Below the pieces are notes generated by a model. The model did no database searches. It saw nothing but the letters and a program-made list of their open reading frames with translations, and was not told the origin of the DNA. A program made the translations under genes and the position numbers. 40,493 bases of DNA from Paracoccaceae bacterium (GTDB lineage Bacteria; Pseudomonadota; Alphaproteobacteria; Rhodobacterales; Rhodobacteraceae), in contig REER01000072.1 of NCBI GenBank assembly GCA_007694945.1, forward strand, positions 1 through 40,493, read 5' to 3'. This document shows positions 33,251 to 40,493 of this stretch, one piece after another; within the stretch, counting starts at the first letter, position 1; every line of letters begins with the position of its first letter.

Positions 33251-34660
33251 ATGCGCAAGACATTCATCGGCCCGCGCTTGCGTCGTCTGCGCCAGGATGC
33301 AGCTGAAACGCAAAGCGCAATGGCCAAACGGCTTGGCATTTCTGCGGCTTATGTGAATCTTCTGGAGAACAATCAACGCTCGGTCTCGGTCGCCATCTTG
33401 CTCAAGCTGATGGAGCAATACGGCGTGGATTGGCACGACCTGTCGGACGAAGGCTCGGGCGCGCAACTGGCCGATCTGCGCGGGGTGCTGCATGACCCGT
33501 TGTTTGACGATGCAAGGCCCGACCTGCACGAGTTGCGGAGCGCTCAGACCCACACGCCCACCCTGATTGATGCTTTCCTGCGGTTGCACCGCGCCTATCA
33601 GAATGCGACAGACCAGCTGCTTGCCCTCGCCGCGCAGCCGGGTGAGCATGAGCCGATCGTGAGCGCCAGCCCCGAAGGCGCAGTTCATCACTTTTTTCGC
33701 CGCCAGCGCAATCATTTCCCGGCACTTGAACAGGCAGCCGCTGGGCTCTGGGACAAAGGTAACGCGCCATCGACAGACGATTTCTATGCTGCGCTGAAGG
33801 AGCGGTTGCGCAGCCGTCACCATATAGCGGTACGCGTGGTGCAGGTCGGTGATTTGCCTCGCACACTGCGTCATTATGATGACAGTCGCGCCGAAGTGCT
33901 GCTGTCCGAAGCGCTCGACCATCCGAATCGTGTCTTCCAGTTGGTGCATGTACTGGGCCTGATCGAGCATCGCGAGGTGTTGGACAGTCTGCTCGACAGT
34001 GCCGGGATTGACGACCAGCAAGGCCGCGCGCGTTGTCTGGTGGAACTCGCCAATTACTTCGCCGCCGCCGCGCTTATGCCCTATGATCCCTTTCTCGCCG
34101 CAGCGCGGGCATCAAAATATGATTTCGACCATCTGGCGACCCGCTTCGGCGTCAGTTTCGAGCAAGCCTGCCACCGCGCCACAACGCTGCAACGCGAAGG
34201 TGCGCAGGGGGTGCCGTTGTTCTTCCTGCGCATCGACAAGGCGGGGAATGTGACCAAGCGTTTCAACGCGACCGATTTTCATCTGGCGGAATATGGCGGT
34301 GCATGCCCCAAGCTCGATGTGCATATGACCTTTCGCCTGCCGGGCCGCATTGTTTCGCAACTGGTCGAGATGCCTGATGCCTCACAGTTTTTCGTCTTCG
34401 CCCGAACCGTTGATCGCCCCACGTTCGAGCGCCGTGGTCAGGACAACCGGCTGGCCGTTGCGATGGGCTGCACCATCGAATATGCGCCAAAAATCGGCTA
34501 CAGCGAGGGCATCGCACTCCAGGGGGCGGCGCCGACACCCATTGGCATCAACTGCCGCATCTGTCCGCGCGCCGGATGCGAGCAGCGCGCGCATCAGACG
34601 GCCCTGTTGAAAACCCCGGTCAATGCGGCAAGGCGGGGGGCGACGCGATACGATGTATGA
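33251..34660 (+). CDS. Short-chain acyl-CoA-responsive regulator (ScfR family, XRE-HTH + DUF2083)
   Basis: A 469-residue regulator. The N-terminal XRE helix-turn-helix is RLRRLRQDAAETQSAMAKRL, then ISAAYVNLLENNQRSVSV; the middle contains an ImmA/IrrE-like domain (FQLVHVLGLIEHREVL, RCLVELANYFAAAALMPYD); and the C-terminal DUF2083 ends with the Cys cluster GINCRICPRAGCEQRAHQ, diagnostic of ScfR. Known members (PccR in Rhodobacter sphaeroides, RamB and MldR in actinobacteria) sense acyl-CoAs and activate or repress acetate/propionate assimilation genes. I start at the ATG at 33251, since the HTH begins immediately after it; an upstream ATG at 33212 adds 13 residues without a ribosome site. It is divergent from sgaA. 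Confidence 0.9.
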   Translation: MRKTFIGPRLRRLRQDAAETQSAMAKRLGISAAYVNLLENNQRSVSVAILLKLMEQYGVDWHDLSDEGSGAQLADLRGVLHDPLFDDARPDLHELRSAQTHTPTLIDAFLRLHRAYQNATDQLLALAAQPGEHEPIVSASPEGAVHHFFRRQRNHFPALEQAAAGLWDKGNAPSTDDFYAALKERLRSRHHIAVRVVQVGDLPRTLRHYDDSRAEVLLSEALDHPNRVFQLVHVLGLIEHREVLDSLLDSAGIDDQQGRARCLVELANYFAAAALMPYDPFLAAARASKYDFDHLATRFGVSFEQACHRATTLQREGAQGVPLFFLRIDKAGNVTKRFNATDFHLAEYGGACPKLDVHMTFRLPGRIVSQLVEMPDASQFFVFARTVDRPTFERRGQDNRLAVAMGCTIEYAPKIGYSEGIALQGAAPTPIGINCRICPRAGCEQRAHQTALLKTPVNAARRGATRYDV

Positions 34661-34678
34661 ACGCGTCGCCCCAGACCG

Positions 34679-35449
34679 TCAGAGCGCCTCGAGATAAGCG
34701 ACGAGGTCGGCGAGTTGCTCATCGGTAGGTGTAGACGGCTCGCCGATGCGATCGGCCTGATAGACCCACATGGTGCGTACAGCATCCTCAAGCGCATCAT
34801 AGCGCCCGTTATGGAACCAGGGTCCCGTGTGCTGAACGGCCCAGAGCGAGGGAACTTTCACCTCGACTCCCGCGACATCATAGACCGCGGTCGATTCCAT
34901 TCCTGGCTGCATGTGGCAGGAATTGCATCCGGCCTCGTAGAACAACTCAAAGCCCCGCTGCACGTCTCCGGGCGCATCGGCCACGGGTGTGCCCTCCGCA
35001 TCGACGAACGGGGTCTCTGGCAGGGGTAGCGACATTATATACGCCGTAAGGGCGGCAAGCTGTTCTACGCTTGGCTCGGGCCCGCGCATGCGGTTGACGA
35101 TGATGCCGCGGATGTTCTGTTCGATGGTGGGCAGACCGGCCCAACCCCATTGTGTACGGTGATAGGCCCCCCAGAGCGTCGGCGTGGACCGACCGCCCTC
35201 CGCACCATCCTCTACAATGTCGAGGCCGATATAGGTGTTGTTGGTTGTGTGCCCTTCCAGACCCATGGTTGTCGGGTGACAGGTTGCACAGGAATGCAAA
35301 CCCTCTGCTGACAGGCTCACGTCATTGAAAAGGGCGCGACCCAGTTCGACCGTGTCAGTGTCATGATCCGAGCTATTGGCAGCAAGGGGAATTGGCGCAA
35401 CCAAAAGGGTGGACAACAAAAGGCTGTGGCGGGATGGTGTCTTAGGCAT
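34679..35449 (-). CDS. Periplasmic di-haem cytochrome c (MauG/cytochrome c peroxidase family)
   Basis: A 256-residue exported protein with a signal peptide (MPKTPSRHSLLLSTLLVAPI, then PLAANSS) and two c-type haem sites, Cys54-His58 (CATCH) and Cys175-His179 (CNSCH). Family segments: LGRALFNDVSLSAEG, GRSTPTLWGAYHRTQWGW, VPSLWAVQHTGPWFHNGRYD. This is the bacterial di-haem cytochrome c peroxidase/MauG superfamily, but shorter than typical CcpA (~330), so peroxidase activity is not certain. I use the ATG at 35449 with ggaggag upstream; an in-frame TTG at 35467 lies before the ribosome site. It is convergent with the ScfR gene, only 18 bases apart. Confidence 0.87.
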   Translation of the reverse strand: MPKTPSRHSLLLSTLLVAPIPLAANSSDHDTDTVELGRALFNDVSLSAEGLHSCATCHPTTMGLEGHTTNNTYIGLDIVEDGAEGGRSTPTLWGAYHRTQWGWAGLPTIEQNIRGIIVNRMRGPEPSVEQLAALTAYIMSLPLPETPFVDAEGTPVADAPGDVQRGFELFYEAGCNSCHMQPGMESTAVYDVAGVEVKVPSLWAVQHTGPWFHNGRYDALEDAVRTMWVYQADRIGEPSTPTDEQLADLVAYLEAL

Positions 35450-35924
35450 GGGCTGGCTCTCCTCCAAAGCTGCTCAGGTCAAGACCGAAACTGTGGCATG
35501 AATGCGACAGCCTATCATTATTTTTGATTCATGGAATTTTTCCGGCACTCATAAGTCTCAGACAGCACGCACTCCGCAAGTGCGCGGGATCATGCTCTCG
35601 CCGAGATCCGGCCTAGCTTTGATTCGCGGCGCATTGTGGGTGGCATCATCATTGGTGAAATGCTCGTCTTGCTCATCTGATATTCTGCTGACGAGTTCCT
35701 CAGAGAAGGCCGAGAAATGGCATTGCGCTCTGGCTATCGATTGCAATGGAGAACCGGCCCGGCTGCTGCTCGAAACCATCGGAACGCGCATGCGACCTAA
35801 GGAGGGGAAGGCATAAGGCGATATCAGCGTTATGATGGCTGTGGGGAGTAAGGACAGCATACACAGGCGCGCTATGCGAGAAACACTAATAACTATGGAA
35901 GCTGTCACCAGAAAGAGGGACGAC
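35450..35924. other. Intergenic region between the cytochrome c and response regulator genes
   Basis: About 475 bases separate two divergent genes. A 104-codon frame (35502-35816) shows no family features and no ribosome site, so I do not call it. The AT-rich parts 35512-35550 are likely promoter sequence for the leftward cytochrome gene or the rightward regulator. No RNA gene seen. Confidence 0.4.
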
Positions 35925-36584
35925 ATGATACTGGTGATCGATGACCACCCATTGTTTTGTGAGGCGCTCGAAATGACGCTCTCTGAAGCTGTGGGTCTTT
36001 CGACAATAGAGACTGCAAGCTCGCTCGAGACAGCCCTCGAGCGCCTGCGCGGCGGGCTGGAGGTCGATGCCATCGTGCTCGATCTGAACCTGCCTGATGT
36101 CGCCGGACTGGACGGGCTCACACGACTGCGCACCACCGCGCCAGGGGTGCCGGTAATCGTGGTCTCGTCGATGTCGGAGGATCGTATCATCACGGCCGTG
36201 TTGCACGCCGGCGCAGCAGGCTTTGTTCCCAAACACAGCCCGCGCGAGGCTTTTGTAACTGCCATACGCGCTGCCACACAGGGCGGCACCTATCTGCCGA
36301 AGGGCTACGCGCCACCTGCCAAGGGCACCCCTCCCGATGCCGAGCGCGGCGCGATAGATCGTTTGGGCGAATTAACGCCGCAACAGGCACGCATCCTCGC
36401 GCTGATCTGTGAGGGCTATTTAAACAAGCAGATCGCATATGAACTCTCGATCTCGGAAACCACCGTCAAGGCGCATGTCACGGCCATATTGCGCAAGCTT
36501 GGCGCACAAAGCCGCACGCAGGCCGTGCGTATCGCGAATTCAGCCAGTTTCGCCGAGATCCTGCGCGGCAAGAACCCGACGTGA
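35925..36584 (+). CDS. NarL/LuxR-type response regulator
   Basis: A 219-residue response regulator. The receiver domain starts MILVIDDHPLFCEALEMTL and has Asp53 in IVLDLNLPDVAGLDGL as phospho-acceptor, with the VSSMSEDRIITAVLHAGAAGFVPK segment. The C-terminal LuxR HTH is LTPQQARILALICEGYLNKQ, then IAYELSISETTVKAHVTAIL. I start at 35925 because the receiver begins directly there after gaaagagggacgac; longer in-frame starts (35832, 35874, 35895) add non-family residues. It is followed by the FIST sensor and hybrid kinase and is probably their output. The nearest functional analogue is Pseudomonas ErbR (AgmR). Confidence 0.92.
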   Translation: MILVIDDHPLFCEALEMTLSEAVGLSTIETASSLETALERLRGGLEVDAIVLDLNLPDVAGLDGLTRLRTTAPGVPVIVVSSMSEDRIITAVLHAGAAGFVPKHSPREAFVTAIRAATQGGTYLPKGYAPPAKGTPPDAERGAIDRLGELTPQQARILALICEGYLNKQIAYELSISETTVKAHVTAILRKLGAQSRTQAVRIANSASFAEILRGKNPT

Positions 36585-36678
36585 CCCAAACCGGGCGTGC
36601 AAATCCGTTTGCGCACGCGCGCGGGTAGAGTAGTCTCTCCCAAAGACAGTAATCCGCCAGTCAGGGGAGGGGCGACGG

Positions 36679-37884
36679 ATGTCACACCAGGACGCATTCA
36701 TCACGCGTGCCCAGTCAGACGAGCCCGAGACCGAGCGCGCCATTGCCGAGGTTCTCGGGCAGGTCGACGCTACCTCGTTCGCGCTTCTGATCCTGTTCGT
36801 AGGCGAGGGGCATGATCTCAAGGCTATCGAGCGCGCGCTTGTCCCGGTTGTCGGGCAGACCCAGGTCATCGGCTGCACGACTGCAGGCGAGATCGGGGCA
36901 GGTGGGTATTTGACTGGTTCCATCGTGGCGATGGGCCTGCCCCGCAGTCTGTTTCGCGTCGCCACCGGTTACCTGAACGACCTGCGCCGCTTCAGCCCCG
37001 ATCTGGCACGCGACCTAGCATTCGAATTGCGGGCCGAGGTGACCTTCTCGACCGCCGATTGGGCTAACGAAGTCGCCTTCCTGCTCAGTGACGGGCTATC
37101 ACTTATGGAGGAACAACTCGCCTGGGCTTTATCCGAGGCGCTCGGTCAAAGTCCGCTGGTTGGCGGGTCGGCCGGGGATGGGCTGAATTTCGGCAAGACC
37201 TTCGTGCTGCATCAGGGCCGTTTCATGACCAACACGGCCGTGCTCGCGGTGTTGCGCACACCTTGCCGGGTCACGGCCTTTCGCTTCGACCATCTGGAAC
37301 CCACAGAGCATCGGATGGTGGTTACGGATGCCGACCCGGACAACCGACTCGTCCGTGCGATAAATGGTATGCCCGCCGGCCCCGAGTACGCCCGCATCCT
37401 TGGCAAGGACCCGCAGCAACTCTCGCCTTTCACTTTTGCCGCCAATCCCGTTGTATCGAAAATCGGCGAGGACCACCACGTTCTGGCCATTCAGCGGGTC
37501 GAGCCTGACGGCACCCTGCGCTTCTTCTCGGCCATTGAATGCGGGCTCGTGTTGCGTCTTGCCCAGAGCACCGATCTGGAGGCCCATCTGGAGCGTGAGT
37601 TAACCAAGCTGTCGGCCAAGGTGGGCGCGCCTGCGATCCTCGCCTGTGACTGCATCCTTCGCCGCCTTGAGGCCGAACACAGTCAGAAGCAACACCGCCT
37701 CTCGGCGCTGCTCGACCGTTTTGGTGTGACGGGGTTCAACACCTATGGCGAGCAGTTCAACCTTGTCCATGTCAACCAGACCTTCACTGGTCTTGCCTTT
37801 TATCCACCCGCCGAGGATACTGATTCACTCACTGCATCGGATTATCTCGGGCAATCTGCCAGCCGGGAGGCAGAAGATGTCTGA
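36679..37884 (+). CDS. FIST-domain sensor protein (NosP-like)
   Basis: A 401-residue protein with FIST N (residues ~30-225: SFALLILFVGEGHDL, QVIGCTTAGEIGAGGYLTGS, GGSAGDGLNFGKTFVLHQGR) and FIST C (~225-380: ARILGKDPQQL, LRFFSAIECGLVLRLAQ, LACDCILRRLEAEHSQKQHR, GFNTYGEQF). Some FIST proteins, notably NosP of Pseudomonas and Shewanella, bind haem and respond to nitric oxide by inhibiting a partner hybrid kinase. Start at 36679 is supported by a long ggggagggg site. It overlaps the kinase gene by eight bases, a strong hint at a direct partnership. Haem binding cannot be seen from sequence alone. Confidence 0.88.
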   Translation: MSHQDAFITRAQSDEPETERAIAEVLGQVDATSFALLILFVGEGHDLKAIERALVPVVGQTQVIGCTTAGEIGAGGYLTGSIVAMGLPRSLFRVATGYLNDLRRFSPDLARDLAFELRAEVTFSTADWANEVAFLLSDGLSLMEEQLAWALSEALGQSPLVGGSAGDGLNFGKTFVLHQGRFMTNTAVLAVLRTPCRVTAFRFDHLEPTEHRMVVTDADPDNRLVRAINGMPAGPEYARILGKDPQQLSPFTFAANPVVSKIGEDHHVLAIQRVEPDGTLRFFSAIECGLVLRLAQSTDLEAHLERELTKLSAKVGAPAILACDCILRRLEAEHSQKQHRLSALLDRFGVTGFNTYGEQFNLVHVNQTFTGLAFYPPAEDTDSLTASDYLGQSASREAEDV

Positions 37885-40150
37885 GAGCTTTCTGACTGAC
37901 GATCTGAGCCTTGCAGACGAAAACGAACGCCTGCGCCTGATCGTGAGCGCACTTATGGACCGTGCCGAACGGATCACACAGGGCGCGAGCCGCCCGGCTG
38001 CGCAACTTGCCCATGTCGTCGCGCTGGAGAGTCAGGTGCGCACACGCACGCGCGACCTGGCCGAAACGCTCGACCGGCTGCGCGTGGCCAATGCGCGGCT
38101 ATCACAGGCCGAGCGCGATGCGGTCGGCGCGCGCAATGCGTTGGCAGACGCGTTGGAAGCCATGGTTGAAGGTTTCGCAATGTTCGACGCCGAGGATCGG
38201 CTGACCATGTGGAACTCGCGCTTTTGTGCCGACCTGCCCGATGTCCGGCGCCGCATCGGACCGGGACTGACCTTCCGGGATTATGTGCGCATTGTATCGG
38301 AGAGCCCGGGGCTGAATCTGGCTGACAGTTCTGAGCGCCGCGAATGGGTGACGCAGCGGCTGGAGAACCATCAACGGCGCGATGTGAATTTCATGGTGCA
38401 GCTGGTGGAGGATCAATGGCTTCAGGTCTCGGAACAGCGCATGAGTTCGGGCGGGACCGCGGTCACGCAGACTGATGTGACCGCCATGGTACGAAATGCC
38501 CGTGAAGAGCGCACCAAGCTGCTGGACGAACAGGCGCAGATGGTGCGCGCGACGCTCGATCATATCGATCAGGGGGTGTTGATCTTCGATGCCAAAGCCC
38601 GGCTTGCGGGTTGGAATCGGCGCCTGCGAGAGTTGTTCTCCCCGCCGGTGGACCTACTAGCGGCGGGAACACCCTTCACGGCGATTCTGAACAACCTGAT
38701 GCGCCGCCGTCAGTTGGGTCGCAGTAATATTCGCGCAACCCTCACTGACTGGGTCAACGGCCCGCCGCACCGGCCGCCCTTGAAGGTTGAGATCGTGCAG
38801 GAGGAGGGCAACATACTGGACCTCTTCGCGCAAGCGATGCCGGATAGAGGGTTCGTGATCTCGTTCAACGACCTCACCAAGGAGCGCCGCGCAATTGCCG
38901 AAATGCACCGGATGAACGAGACGCTTGAAGCGCGCGTTCGCGCGCGCACATTGGAGCTGGAATCCGCCCGGGATGAGGCCGAGCGTGCCAATGCCTCGAA
39001 GTCGCGCTTCGTGGCTTCGGCCAGCCATGACCTGCTGCAGCCCCTCAATGCTGCCAAGCTGTTTCTGTCCTCCTTATCCGGAATGGAGCAGCCTCCAGCG
39101 CAGACGCGGCTGGTCGAACGCGTCAACTCGGCCTTTGGCTCGGTCGAGCAGATTCTGGGCGCGCTTCTGGATATTTCCAAATTCGATATCGGCGCAGCCC
39201 ATGCGAAACCCGAGAGTTTTGCTCTCGCGCCCCTTCTGGACAGGCTGCGCGAAGAATTTGCTCCGATGGCCACTGCACGCGGGCTTGGATTTCGGGTGCA
39301 CGACACGCGCGCTCATGTCCATAGCGACCCGGTCTATCTCAAGCGCGTTCTGCAGAACCTTCTGTCCAATGGACTGCGCTACACCAAGAGTGGTCGGATC
39401 ATCTTGGGCGTGCGCCATAGGGGCAAATACCTTCGGATAGAAGTCTGGGATACAGGCCCCGGCATTCCAGAGGACAAGCAGACAGAGATCTTTCGCGAGT
39501 TCACCCGGCTCGACCCGGCTCAGGGCGACAGTGGCATGGGCTTGGGCCTGGCTATTGTCGAGCAAGCCTGCGCACTGCTTGGGCATCCGCTGACATTGCG
39601 GTCGATCGAGGGTAAGGGAACGGTCTTCAGCGTCACGGTGCCGCTTGTGGAACCTGATCAGCGGCGTGAGGCGGTGAAAGACCTACATGACAGCAAGCGT
39701 GACGCACTCGACGACCTGCTGGTTCTGGTGGTCGAGAATGACCGCGAAGTGCGCAGCGCGATGATCGGAGTGCTGGAAGGGTGGGGCACCAGTCCGATCG
39801 AAGCGGCAACACTCGCGGAAGCTGAAGCTCTGATCGACGAACTCGGCGTGCCTCCCGACGTCATTCTAGCCGATTACCAACTGGATCATGGCGCCAATGG
39901 GCTCGACCTGGTGCGCGACCTGCGCGTGAGGCATGGTATGCTCCCTGCGGTGCTGATCACGGCGGACCATAACCCTGATCTCGCACAGAAAGCCGACGAG
40001 CAGGGCATTCTCTTGTTACGCAAACCACTTTCGCTGCGCAGGCTACAGCGATTACTGCGCCATATCCCGGCCCAGCAGACCGAGCCCCAAAGCAGGGCAG
40101 AACGCGGCGATCACAGCTACTGGTTCCGACAGGTGAATATTGCGGAATAG
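37877..40150 (+). CDS. PAS-containing hybrid sensor histidine kinase (NahK-like)
   Basis: A 757-residue protein without membrane helices. It has an N-terminal coiled coil (~14-90), two PAS domains (MVEGFAMFDAEDRLTMWNSR and IDQGVLIFDAKARLAGWNRR), a second coiled coil, HisKA with His384 in FVASASHDLLQPLNAAKLFL, then the HATPase with N-box LQNLLSNGLRYTKSG, G1 VWDTGPGIPEDKQ and G2 GDSGMGLGLAIVEQA, and a C-terminal receiver with Asp666 in ILADYQLDHGANG. This is the NahK/ErcS' architecture. Start at 37877 overlaps the FIST gene; upstream extension is only a shadow of FIST. It probably phosphorylates the NarL-type regulator, possibly via a phosphotransfer protein elsewhere. Confidence 0.92.
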   Translation: MSESFLTDDLSLADENERLRLIVSALMDRAERITQGASRPAAQLAHVVALESQVRTRTRDLAETLDRLRVANARLSQAERDAVGARNALADALEAMVEGFAMFDAEDRLTMWNSRFCADLPDVRRRIGPGLTFRDYVRIVSESPGLNLADSSERREWVTQRLENHQRRDVNFMVQLVEDQWLQVSEQRMSSGGTAVTQTDVTAMVRNAREERTKLLDEQAQMVRATLDHIDQGVLIFDAKARLAGWNRRLRELFSPPVDLLAAGTPFTAILNNLMRRRQLGRSNIRATLTDWVNGPPHRPPLKVEIVQEEGNILDLFAQAMPDRGFVISFNDLTKERRAIAEMHRMNETLEARVRARTLELESARDEAERANASKSRFVASASHDLLQPLNAAKLFLSSLSGMEQPPAQTRLVERVNSAFGSVEQILGALLDISKFDIGAAHAKPESFALAPLLDRLREEFAPMATARGLGFRVHDTRAHVHSDPVYLKRVLQNLLSNGLRYTKSGRIILGVRHRGKYLRIEVWDTGPGIPEDKQTEIFREFTRLDPAQGDSGMGLGLAIVEQACALLGHPLTLRSIEGKGTVFSVTVPLVEPDQRREAVKDLHDSKRDALDDLLVLVVENDREVRSAMIGVLEGWGTSPIEAATLAEAEALIDELGVPPDVILADYQLDHGANGLDLVRDLRVRHGMLPAVLITADHNPDLAQKADEQGILLLRKPLSLRRLQRLLRHIPAQQTEPQSRAERGDHSYWFRQVNIAE

Positions 40151-40169
40151 AGGGCGCGCGGTGCGCGCA

Positions 40170-40190
40170 GGCTGGTTCGGAAAACCAGCC
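40170..40190 (+). terminator. Possible terminator after the hybrid kinase gene
   Basis: A perfect 8-base stem ggctggtt / aaccagcc with loop cggaa lies 20 bases after the kinase stop, followed only by ctttgcg, so it is a weak intrinsic terminator at best. Confidence 0.5.
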
Positions 40191-40445
40191 CTTTGCGCCG
40201 GTGGTCGCTGTTTTGTCGCATCCTGCTTTATGCGTAATGCTATGGTCGCATTGTTTCGAACCATGTTTCGGTGTTTCTTCCTTCCATCCAGACGCCCTGT
40301 CACAACAGGAATTTGGTGCCGGAAACGGCAATAATATCAGATATTTCTGTTGTCGTTCCATTGCACGGGACGACCGCGCCTTTGTCGGGTGCGACCCTGA
40401 ACACATGCCGTCGAGAGGAGACGGCCCTTTGAGTAGGAAGACCCC

Positions 40446-40493
40446 ATGAACCAGATGACTCAAGTCGATTTCCGCGTCACATCGCCTTTCAAA
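40446..40493 (+). CDS. Start of a gene cut by the window edge, possibly aldehyde dehydrogenase
   Basis: ATG at 40446 follows gtaggaagacccc and the frame stays open to the end, encoding MNQMTQVDFRVTSPFK. The short N-terminus resembles the start of NAD-dependent aldehyde dehydrogenases of the ExaC type (…FKxRYxNFIGG follows in those), and the regulator cluster upstream is similar to one controlling alcohol oxidation. Only 16 residues are visible, so the assignment is a guess. The ~295 bases before it (40151-40445) hold the kinase terminator-like hairpin and a promoter-like AT-rich patch near 40230-40340, with repeated gtttcg elements. Confidence 0.4.
   Translation, partial: MNQMTQVDFRVTSPFK

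Noticed and set aside
35502-35816. 104-codon frame upstream of the response regulator
   Set aside because: No ribosome site or similarity; probably chance frame in the divergent promoter region.

Overview
The window looks like a chromosomal segment from an alphaproteobacterium of the Rhodobacterales (Roseobacter/Paracoccaceae type). This is inferred from high GC, dense overlapping operons, the style of the protein sequences (a NuoE-like tail domain, DUF2478, an ScfR-family regulator, MtkAB and Mcl1 versions typical of the group) and gene combinations common in that order. I see no rRNA, tRNA, CRISPR array, prophage or intact insertion sequence.

Layout. 1-3124: the tail of an Ala/Pro-rich protein, then a two-gene DNA repair cassette (MBL-fold exonuclease plus ATP-dependent DNA ligase). 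3446-3895: a Rid-family protein. 4443-7583 (minus): 5-oxoprolinase pxpB-pxpC-pxpA, with a DUF2478 protein upstream. 7947-15067 (plus): an eight-gene Mnh/Mrp/Mbh-like cation/proton antiporter operon (E-F-G-[MbhD-MbhE-MnhB fusion]-C-D-D-D) with three large NuoL/M/N-type subunits. 15084-22524: a complete histidine utilisation locus, with hutF-hutC leftward and hutI-hutH-hutG-hutU rightward around a shared operator/promoter. 22940-24027: a UspA-like protein and a small DUF1127-like protein. 24172-26612: a DUF2333 membrane protein divergent from an ECF sigma/anti-sigma pair.

26697-34660 is the metabolically most interesting part. A six-gene leftward operon combines serine-cycle genes (sga, mcl1, mtkA, mtkB) with homologues of two 3-hydroxypropionate bi-cycle enzymes: mesaconyl-C4-CoA hydratase (meh) and mesaconyl-CoA C1:C4 CoA transferase (mct). 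It is divergent from an ScfR-family (short-chain acyl-CoA responsive) regulator. Together the genes describe a glyoxylate/malyl-CoA/methylmalyl-CoA/citramalyl-CoA node. This could convert glyoxylate plus propionyl-CoA to pyruvate plus acetyl-CoA, provided a mesaconyl-C1-CoA hydratase exists elsewhere in the genome.

34679-40493: a di-haem cytochrome c (minus), then a NarL-type response regulator, a FIST-domain sensor and a PAS-containing hybrid histidine kinase. This set resembles the Pseudomonas ErbR-NosP-NahK system. The first 16 codons of another gene, perhaps an aldehyde dehydrogenase, run off the right edge.
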